From Eudoraea sp. (lineage in GTDB: Bacteria > Bacteroidota > Bacteroidia > Flavobacteriales > Flavobacteriaceae): a stretch of DNA of 5,058 nt. The notes below the pieces were generated by a model. The model was not told the DNA's origin, did not search any database, and saw only the letters and a list, made by a program, of their open reading frames with translations. The position numbers were made by a program, and so were the translations under genes. The DNA lies in assembly GCA_013042125.1 (NCBI GenBank), contig JABDQS010000008.1, positions 1-5,058 on the forward strand. Reading direction: 5' to 3'. Positions 1 through 5,058 of the stretch are shown here, one piece after another. The stretch's first letter is position 1. Each line of letters begins with the position of its first letter.

Positions 1-1400
1 GAACTGCTCATGGTGATATTTGGCAAATGTATCTTTGCTGGTTCCTTGGCTTCCAGAACGTCTTTAGCATCGTAAGACAAACTTCTTCCCGTTTTATACC
101 GCAAATTAAGACTGGTCTCCCTGTCGCCAATAACCTTCGAAGGGTGTTGCACATTTATGGTGCCGTGATCTGTGGTTATGATCAGTTTCATCCCCAGTGT
201 CCTGGCCTTTTGGATGATCTCCAACAAGGGTGAGTTCTTAAACCAGCTTACAGTAAGCGATCTGTATGCTTTGTCGTTAGAGGCTAATTCCTTGATGACA
301 TCCATCTCGGTCTTGGCATGGGATAGCATGTCCACAAAATTATAAACGATCACAGTTAGATCGTTCTTCTTTTGGCTATTGAAATTTTGAACCAGATTAC
401 GCCCTTGTTTCAGGCTGCTTATCTTGTGGTACTCCCATTCAAGATCCAGTCCGAGCCTTTTTAATTGCGACTCCAAAAACTTGTCCTCAAACAGGTTCTT
501 CCCGCCCTCGTCCGTATCATTCTTCCACCATTGCGGATACCTCTTTTCCATATCTAATGGTGTAAGCCCGGAAAAAATAGCATTACGGGCATACTGGGTG
601 GCAGTGGGTAAAATACTGTAATAGGCCTTTTCCTTGTTTTTTTTGTAAAATGGGTTAAGCGCATCCTCAAAGGAGATCCATTGGTCATACCTCAGGTTAT
701 CTATTACCACAAGTAAGGTGGGCTGTTCTTTTAATTCTGGTTTGATCCATTGTTGAAATAGGGTATGAGACATTACAGGTCCATCCCCGTGCGCAAACCA
801 TGATGCATAATTCTTATCAACAAACTTCCCAAAATGATTATTGGCCTCGGTCTTTTGAGATTCTAATATCTCAAACATCCCGGAATCTTCTATTTCCTCA
901 AGTCTCAGTTCCCAGGATATCAGTTTTTTATAAAGGTCTGTCCATTCCTCATAGCTATTCACCATGGAAAGGTCCATCGATATTTTCCGAAATTCCTGTT
1001 GATAATTGGAGGTGGTCTTTTCAGAGATCAATCTGGAATGATCCAGTGTTTTCTTTAGTGTGAGGAGTATTTGGTTGGGATTTACAGGTTTTATAAGATA
1101 ATCTGCAATTTTAGATCCGATGGCCTCTTCCATTATAAACTCTTCCTCACTCCTGGTGATCATCACCACTGGCAAGGTAGGTTCCATATTTTTTATCTCC
1201 GTTAAGGTCTCCAGTCCGGATATTCCGGGCATGTTCTCGTCCAGAAAAACGATATCAAATCTATTGTTCTCTATCTCCTCCAGTGCTTCCTGTCCGCTCT
1301 TACAGGTAATAACCGAATACTTTTTGTCCTCGAGAAAAAGAATATGGGGTTTCAGCATATCGATCTCGTCATCTACCCACAGTATTGTAATCTTGTTCAT
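1..1400 (-). CDS. porX: PorX-type response regulator with PglZ domain (partial, 3' end outside window)
   Basis: Read on the minus strand from an ATG at 1400-1398, the frame stays open to the left edge, giving 466 codons. I infer roughly 50 residues are missing, because family members are about 515-520 aa. Residues 1-120 are a receiver domain: acidic pair D10/D11, phosphoacceptor D54 (in FLDENMPG), T82 and K104-P105. A helical segment follows (about 125-205), then an alkaline-phosphatase-like PglZ domain with VVIDNLRYD (D234), TATQYARN (T266/T268, the likely nucleophile threonine region), YNFVDMLSHAK (D357, H361) and TTDHGT (D411, H412), which are the expected metal-binding positions. This architecture is that of PorX, the cytoplasmic regulator of type IX secretion and gliding, which acts with the kinase PorY and an ECF sigma factor; its PglZ domain is reported to hydrolyse oligonucleotides. 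All key residues appear intact. It is divergent from the HD gene. A BREX PglZ is excluded by the N-terminal receiver domain. Confidence 0.93.
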   Translation of the reverse strand, partial: MNKITILWVDDEIDMLKPHILFLEDKKYSVITCKSGQEALEEIENNRFDIVFLDENMPGISGLETLTEIKNMEPTLPVVMITRSEEEFIMEEAIGSKIADYLIKPVNPNQILLTLKKTLDHSRLISEKTTSNYQQEFRKISMDLSMVNSYEEWTDLYKKLISWELRLEEIEDSGMFEILESQKTEANNHFGKFVDKNYASWFAHGDGPVMSHTLFQQWIKPELKEQPTLLVVIDNLRYDQWISFEDALNPFYKKNKEKAYYSILPTATQYARNAIFSGLTPLDMEKRYPQWWKNDTDEGGKNLFEDKFLESQLKRLGLDLEWEYHKISSLKQGRNLVQNFNSQKKNDLTVIVYNFVDMLSHAKTEMDVIKELASNDKAYRSLTVSWFKNSPLLEIIQKARTLGMKLIITTDHGTINVQHPSKVIGDRETSLNLRYKTGRSLSYDAKDVLEAKEPAKIHLPNITMSS

Positions 1401-1408
1401 TTAGTCCG

Positions 1409-1416
1409 TATATTTA
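1409..1416 (+). promoter_or_regulatory. candidate -7 element for the HD hydrolase gene
   Basis: TATATTTA matches the Bacteroidetes -7 consensus TAnnTTTG except at the last base. A TTG triplet at 1385-1387 lies 21 bp upstream, a suitable distance for the -33 element, and would sit inside the first codons of porX on the other strand. Transcription would begin about 1421-1424, leaving a leader of only about 12-15 nt before the TTG start at 1436. This is a consensus match in an AT-rich gap, so it is only a candidate. Confidence 0.3.
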
Positions 1417-1435
1417 CCCCTTAAAGTATGAAACA

Positions 1436-2668
1436 TTGGCCACCACCAGGAAGCTAAAACTATTTAATGATCCAATTTACGGATTTATTAGAATTCCCAG
1501 CACAGAACTATTCCAACTAATTGCTCATCCTTATTTTCAGCGGTTGCGCAGAATTTCTCAAATGGGACTATCTTATTTGGTTTTTCCCGGGGCTCATCAT
1601 ACCAGGTTTCACCATGCCCTGGGAAGTATGCATCTTATGCAGCAGGCCATACAAGTGCTTCGTTATAAGGATGTTGAGATCACTGAAGAGGAGGCAAATG
1701 GCCTTTTAGCAGCTATACTCCTGCACGATATTGGCCATGGGCCATTCTCACATGCTATGGAACACAGCCTTGTGGATGGCATTCCTCATGAGCATATTTC
1801 ACTCCTATTTATGGAAAGTCTTAACCAGCAGTTTAACGGAAGTTTAACGTCTGCCATTGAGATCTTTAAAGGGACCTATCCCAAAAAGTTCCTGAATCAA
1901 TTGGTATCCAGTCAGCTAGATATGGATAGATTAGATTATCTCAAAAGAGATAGTTTTTACACCGGGGTGGCCGAGGGGAACATTAATTCGGAACGCCTGA
2001 TCACTATGCTCAATGTAGTGAACGGTGAATTGGTGATCGAAGAAAAGGGGATCTACTCCGTAGAGAAATTTCTAATTGCCAGGAGATTTATGTACTGGCA
2101 GGTTTATCTGCATAAAACCGGTATTGTAGCAGAACAATTATTGATACGTGTTTTGAGAAGAGCCAGAGAGCTAAGTTCAAAGAACGTACTGCTTGAGGCC
2201 AGCGATGCCTTGTTGTTTTTTCTTAAAAATACCGTCAGAAAGGATTCTATAACCCATGACATCCTGTTGAAATTTTCAGTCCTGGATGATATCGATATAT
2301 TAGCCGCTCTCAAAAAATGGCAGTATCACGATGATTTTATCCTTTCCAGCCTGAGTAAAATGATCTTGTATCGCGACCTGTTAAAAGTTAAGATCAAAAA
2401 AAATCCGATCGCCCCTAAAAGAATTCTTAAACAACTTAAGGAGTGTGCCTTAGAATTTGATCTAACAGAGGAAGAGGCCCGGTATTTTGTCTTCACAGGC
2501 ACCATAGCAAACACAGCTTATAATAAAGATGAGGAGAACATAAATATCTTAATGGGTAATTCAAAGATCATTGATGTAGTGAAGGCGTCTGACCACCTAA
2601 ATTTAAAAGCCTTGTCTAAAACGGTGACCAAGCACTATATCTGTTATCCCAAGAAAAGCGTTTCGTAA
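1436..2668 (+). CDS. HD-superfamily phosphohydrolase (dGTPase/SAMHD1-like, COG1078 type)
   Basis: A 410-aa protein with the full metal-site signature of the dNTP triphosphohydrolase-like HD family: HHTRFHHALG (R57 and H60, matching the R/H pair of SAMHD1), the HD doublet H97-D98 in LLHDIGHGPFSH, and D164 in LDMDRLDYLKRD, which supplies the last metal ligand. The N-terminal segment NDPIYGFI...HPYFQRLRRISQMG is typical of this group. The C-terminal ~200 residues look mostly helical and lack a motif I recognise. It is expected to be a soluble cytoplasmic enzyme cleaving a nucleotide phosphoester. Related proteins such as EF1143 hydrolyse dNTPs, but the substrate here is not shown by sequence. 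The TTG start at 1436 is chosen because family homology begins about residue 7 and there is no in-frame ATG upstream; the ATG at 1428 is out of frame. It runs divergently from porX and in the same direction as the lipid A genes, 47 bp before lpxD. Confidence 0.88.
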   Translation: MATTRKLKLFNDPIYGFIRIPSTELFQLIAHPYFQRLRRISQMGLSYLVFPGAHHTRFHHALGSMHLMQQAIQVLRYKDVEITEEEANGLLAAILLHDIGHGPFSHAMEHSLVDGIPHEHISLLFMESLNQQFNGSLTSAIEIFKGTYPKKFLNQLVSSQLDMDRLDYLKRDSFYTGVAEGNINSERLITMLNVVNGELVIEEKGIYSVEKFLIARRFMYWQVYLHKTGIVAEQLLIRVLRRARELSSKNVLLEASDALLFFLKNTVRKDSITHDILLKFSVLDDIDILAALKKWQYHDDFILSSLSKMILYRDLLKVKIKKNPIAPKRILKQLKECALEFDLTEEEARYFVFTGTIANTAYNKDEENINILMGNSKIIDVVKASDHLNLKALSKTVTKHYICYPKKSVS

Positions 2669-2675
2669 TTTTTCT

Positions 2676-2683
2676 TACTTTTG
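2676..2683 (+). promoter_or_regulatory. probable -7 promoter element for lpxD-lpxC/fabZ
   Basis: TACTTTTG is an exact match to the Bacteroidetes primary-sigma -7 element TAnnTTTG and lies in the 47-bp gap between the HD gene and lpxD. A start site would be expected near 2688-2691, giving a leader of about 25-28 nt ending in the A-rich ACAAAAAATTAACCC. I see no TTG at the usual -33 distance, which would fall in the last codons of the HD gene around 2652-2657. The element suggests the lipid A genes can be transcribed independently of the HD gene, although read-through is also possible since no terminator hairpin is visible. Confidence 0.55.
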
Positions 2684-2715
2684 TCCGACTGTAACCTAAG
2701 ACAAAAAATTAACCC

Positions 2716-3738
2716 TTGAAATTCACAGCCAGTCAGATCGCAGGTATTTTAGAAGGCGAGGTGCATGGTAACCCTGAGATCTCTGTACACAAACTGGCGA
2801 AGATAGAAGAAGGCGTTGAAGGTTCCCTGACCTTTTTGGCAAATCCGAAATACACCCACTACATTTACAGTACCGAAGCTTCCATAACCATTGTTAACAG
2901 GGATTTTGAACCGGAACAACAGTTAAATACTACTTTGATAAAGGTGGATGACGCCTATAAGTCTTTCTCAAAGCTGCTCGAATATTACAATCAGGTTAAG
3001 AATAACAAAACAGGGATCGAAGAACCTACTTTCCTTTCTGAAACTACTACCTATGGCTCCGATTTTTACCTGGGGGCTTTTTCATATGTAGGGAACAAGG
3101 TAAAAATAGGGGATAATGTAAAAATATTCCCCAATGTGTATATAGGAGATAATGTTAGCATCGGAGATAATGTGATCATCTATTCGGGCGCTAAGATCTA
3201 TTCAGAATCTATCGTAGGAAAGGGATGTGTAATTCACAGTGCGGTAATAATTGGAGCAGACGGATTTGGATTTGCCCCTAATACCAATGGAGAGTATATT
3301 AAGGTGCCTCAAACCGGAAACGTGGTGTTGAAAGAAGATGTGGAAATTGGCGCAGGTACTACTATAGACAGGGCAACCTTAGGTTCAACAATTCTCCACA
3401 AAGGAGTGAAATTAGATAATCAAATACATATTGCTCATAATGTAGAAATTGGCGAACATACGGCTATAGCTGCTCAAACCGGTATTGCGGGATCAACCAA
3501 GATCGGGAAAAATTGTCTGATAGGAGGACAGGTGGGTATAGTTGGCCATATTACAATTGGGGACAGGGTGAAAATTCAGGCACAATCGGGAATTAGTCGA
3601 AATGTAAAGGATGATGAGTTTTTACAAGGCTCTCCGGCACTGAATTATGGAGATTTTAATAAGTCTTATGTTCATTTTAAAAATCTAACTAAGATAGTTG
3701 GTAAGATAGATGATATTGAAAAAAACAATGGAAAATAA
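2716..3738 (+). CDS. lpxD: LpxD, UDP-3-O-acylglucosamine N-acyltransferase
   Basis: A complete 340-aa protein, the normal length for the family. LpxD transfers a 3-hydroxyacyl chain from acyl-ACP to the free 2-amino group of UDP-3-O-acyl-glucosamine, the third step of lipid A synthesis, in the cytoplasm. Residues 1-100 form the N-terminal uridine-binding domain (MKFTASQIAGIL start, SLTFLANPKY). From about 105 to 300 there are hexapeptide repeats of a left-handed beta-helix (VKIGDNVKIFPNVYIGDNVSIG and similar), which trimerise. The expected catalytic base is H241 in IHIAHNVEIGEHTA, equivalent to E. coli H239. H278 in VGHITIGD matches the second conserved histidine. A C-terminal helix closes the protein. 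Start is TTG at 2716; the family's N-terminal MKFTA motif fixes it and no alternative ATG lies near. Its last 11 bases overlap the lpxC-fabZ gene, which indicates co-transcription. Confidence 0.95.
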   Translation: MKFTASQIAGILEGEVHGNPEISVHKLAKIEEGVEGSLTFLANPKYTHYIYSTEASITIVNRDFEPEQQLNTTLIKVDDAYKSFSKLLEYYNQVKNNKTGIEEPTFLSETTTYGSDFYLGAFSYVGNKVKIGDNVKIFPNVYIGDNVSIGDNVIIYSGAKIYSESIVGKGCVIHSAVIIGADGFGFAPNTNGEYIKVPQTGNVVLKEDVEIGAGTTIDRATLGSTILHKGVKLDNQIHIAHNVEIGEHTAIAAQTGIAGSTKIGKNCLIGGQVGIVGHITIGDRVKIQAQSGISRNVKDDEFLQGSPALNYGDFNKSYVHFKNLTKIVGKIDDIEKNNGK

Positions 3739-5058
3739 ATCTGTGGCAAAACAACGCACCATTGCGAAAGAAGTAGTACTCAAAGGTGTAGGATTACATA
3801 CCGGCGAAAACGTAACCATGAAGTTTGTTCCGGCACAGGAGAACCATGGATATGCATTTAAGCGGGTAGATCTGGAGGGAGAACCTATTATTGAGGCAGA
3901 TGCCAATTATGTGATCAACACTCAACGTGGAACAAATCTGGAAAAACGTGGGGTGAAGATCCAAACTTCAGAACATGTGCTGGCAGCTCTCGTTGGACTC
4001 GAAATAGATAATGTTCTGATAGAGCTCGATGCTCCGGAGCCACCTATCATGGACGGTTCTTCTAAGTTCTTTGTGGAAGCTTTGGAAAAAGCCGGCATCG
4101 TGGAACAAGAGGTAAACAGAGAAGAATATATAGTAAAAGAGGTTATTAGTTATAAGGATGAAGCTACGGGAAGCGAGATCACTATTATTCCTTCGGATGA
4201 ATATAAGGTAACCACCATGGTCGATTTTGGCACCAAGGTTTTAGGGACCCAGAATGCTACCCTGGAGCGCCTGTCAGATTTTAAGAAGGAGATCGCAGAT
4301 GCCAGGACATTTAGTTTTCTGCATGAGCTGGAAATGCTTTTAGAACACGGGCTAATAAAAGGTGGAGACCTGAATAATGCGATCGTTTACGTAGATAAGG
4401 AGATCTCAGAATCTACCATGAAAAAGCTGGAAAAAGCCTTTAATAAAAAGAAGCTCTCGGTAAAACCCAACGGTATTCTGGATAATCTCACTTTGCATCA
4501 GCCAAATGAAGCGGCGCGCCACAAATTATTAGATGTGATCGGCGATCTTGCCCTTGCAGGGACCAGAATACGAGGAAAGGTGATCGCAAACAAACCGGGC
4601 CACTATGTAAATACTCAATTTGCCAAAAAACTGTCTAAGATAATTAAGCTTGAAAAAAGGAATAGTGTCCCGCAATACGATCTGAATGCTCCACCGCTTA
4701 TGGATATCCATCAGATCATGGCGATGTTACCACACAGGCCTCCATTTTTATTGATAGATCGTATCCTGGAACTTTCGGACAACCATGTGGTAGGCATGAA
4801 GAATGTTTCAATGAATGAGCCATTTTTTATTGGCCATTTTCCCGGAGCACCTGTAATGCCGGGGGTACTGCAGGTTGAGGCAATGGCACAAACAGGAGGG
4901 ATACTTGTTTTGAGCACTGTTCCTGATCCTGAAAATTACTTGACCTTCTTCATGAAGATCGATAATGTAAAGTTTAAACAAAAGGTGTTACCCGGAGATA
5001 CTTTAATTTTTCATTGTAGTCTGATAACACCCATAAGAAGAGGAATTTGTCATATGCA
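3728..5058 (+). CDS. lpxC/fabZ: Bifunctional LpxC deacetylase / FabZ 3-hydroxyacyl-ACP dehydratase (partial, 3' end outside window)
   Basis: Starts at ATG 3728 inside the end of lpxD and stays open to the right edge (443 codons). Related fusions are about 460-468 aa, so roughly 20 residues are probably missing. Residues 1-305 are LpxC, the zinc enzyme that removes acetate from UDP-3-O-acyl-GlcNAc in the committed step of lipid A synthesis: LKGVGLHTG near 19-27, E82-H83 (catalytic base and zinc ligand), zinc ligands H265 and D269 in ARHKLLDVIGD, and H292 in PGHYVN. After a short linker (about 306-324) comes FabZ, the dehydratase of fatty acid elongation: MDIHQIMAMLPHRPPFLLIDRI from 325, with active-site H370 in GHFPG and E384 in PGVLQVEAMAQ. 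Both active sites look intact. No stop, start-like break or frameshift lies between the domains, so this is a true fusion, as is usual in Bacteroidetes. I expect lpxA next downstream, but that is outside the window. Confidence 0.95.
   Translation, partial: MENKSVAKQRTIAKEVVLKGVGLHTGENVTMKFVPAQENHGYAFKRVDLEGEPIIEADANYVINTQRGTNLEKRGVKIQTSEHVLAALVGLEIDNVLIELDAPEPPIMDGSSKFFVEALEKAGIVEQEVNREEYIVKEVISYKDEATGSEITIIPSDEYKVTTMVDFGTKVLGTQNATLERLSDFKKEIADARTFSFLHELEMLLEHGLIKGGDLNNAIVYVDKEISESTMKKLEKAFNKKKLSVKPNGILDNLTLHQPNEAARHKLLDVIGDLALAGTRIRGKVIANKPGHYVNTQFAKKLSKIIKLEKRNSVPQYDLNAPPLMDIHQIMAMLPHRPPFLLIDRILELSDNHVVGMKNVSMNEPFFIGHFPGAPVMPGVLQVEAMAQTGGILVLSTVPDPENYLTFFMKIDNVKFKQKVLPGDTLIFHCSLITPIRRGICHM

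Noticed and set aside
1..1400. PglZ domain as a hint of a BREX phage-defence locus
   Set aside because: The protein has an N-terminal receiver domain with D54 phosphoacceptor and the PorX layout; no other BREX genes are in the window.
27..1404. Plus-strand ORFs at 27-233, 424-621, 800-1063 and 1120-1404
   Set aside because: They lie antisense to the intact porX frame, have low-complexity translations rich in S and F, and show no domain motifs.
1428..1436. Frameshift at the HD gene start, because an ATG lies 8 bp upstream in another frame
   Set aside because: The TTG-started protein already covers the conserved N-terminus (NDPIYGFI from about residue 11), so no missing sequence needs explaining.
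1421..1462. Possible minus-strand -7 elements for porX (TACTTTAA at 1428-1421, TAGTTTTA at 1462-1455)
   Set aside because: Each deviates from TAnnTTTG and lacks a TTG at the right spacing, so I could not choose one with any confidence.
2104..2514. Minus-strand ORFs at 2104-2313 and 2326-2514
   Set aside because: They are antisense shadows within the HD hydrolase coding region and show no recognisable motif.
2669..2715. Terminator or small RNA in the HD-lpxD gap
   Set aside because: No stable inverted repeat is visible; the T-rich run belongs to the promoter-like element.
3685..4917. Minus-strand ORFs at 3685-3906, 4529-4711 and 4711-4917
   Set aside because: They are antisense to lpxD and the lpxC-fabZ fusion, whose frames are continuous with intact catalytic motifs.

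Overview
The window looks like chromosomal core sequence from a member of the Bacteroidetes, most likely Flavobacteriaceae. Four things point there: a PorX-type response regulator carrying a PglZ domain, a fused LpxC-FabZ protein, a perfect Bacteroidetes-style -7 element (TACTTTTG, matching TAnnTTTG), and start codons preceded by A/T-rich sequence with no Shine-Dalgarno motif. The assignment rests on protein motifs and gene order read by eye; no database search was possible.

Layout: positions 1-1400 hold the N-terminal ~466 codons of porX on the minus strand, whose 3' end lies beyond the left edge. A 35-bp gap separates it from a divergent plus-strand gene (1436-2668) for an HD-superfamily phosphohydrolase related to the dGTPase/SAMHD1 group. 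A 47-bp gap with a clear promoter element leads to lpxD (2716-3738). This overlaps by 11 bp a bifunctional lpxC-fabZ gene (3728 onward), which is cut by the right edge an estimated ~20 codons before its end.

Function: LpxC (UDP-3-O-acyl-GlcNAc deacetylase) and LpxD (N-acyltransferase) catalyse consecutive steps of lipid A synthesis. FabZ dehydrates 3-hydroxyacyl-ACP, the same acyl donor pool that LpxD draws on, so fusing it to LpxC places the branch point between fatty acid and lipid A synthesis in one polypeptide. PorX controls the type IX secretion system in this phylum, which exports proteins across the outer membrane. The window is therefore largely about the outer envelope, plus one nucleotide-type hydrolase of unproven substrate.

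The window is almost fully coding. I see no mobile element, CRISPR array, RNA gene, defence system or clear terminator, and no gene-free stretch longer than 47 bp. I found no evidence of a previously undescribed system. The points most worth a second look are the tight porX/HD divergent junction, a tiny out-of-frame ORF encoding three consecutive prolines across the HD gene start, two successive TTG starts, and the lpxD promoter embedded in an otherwise operon-like array.
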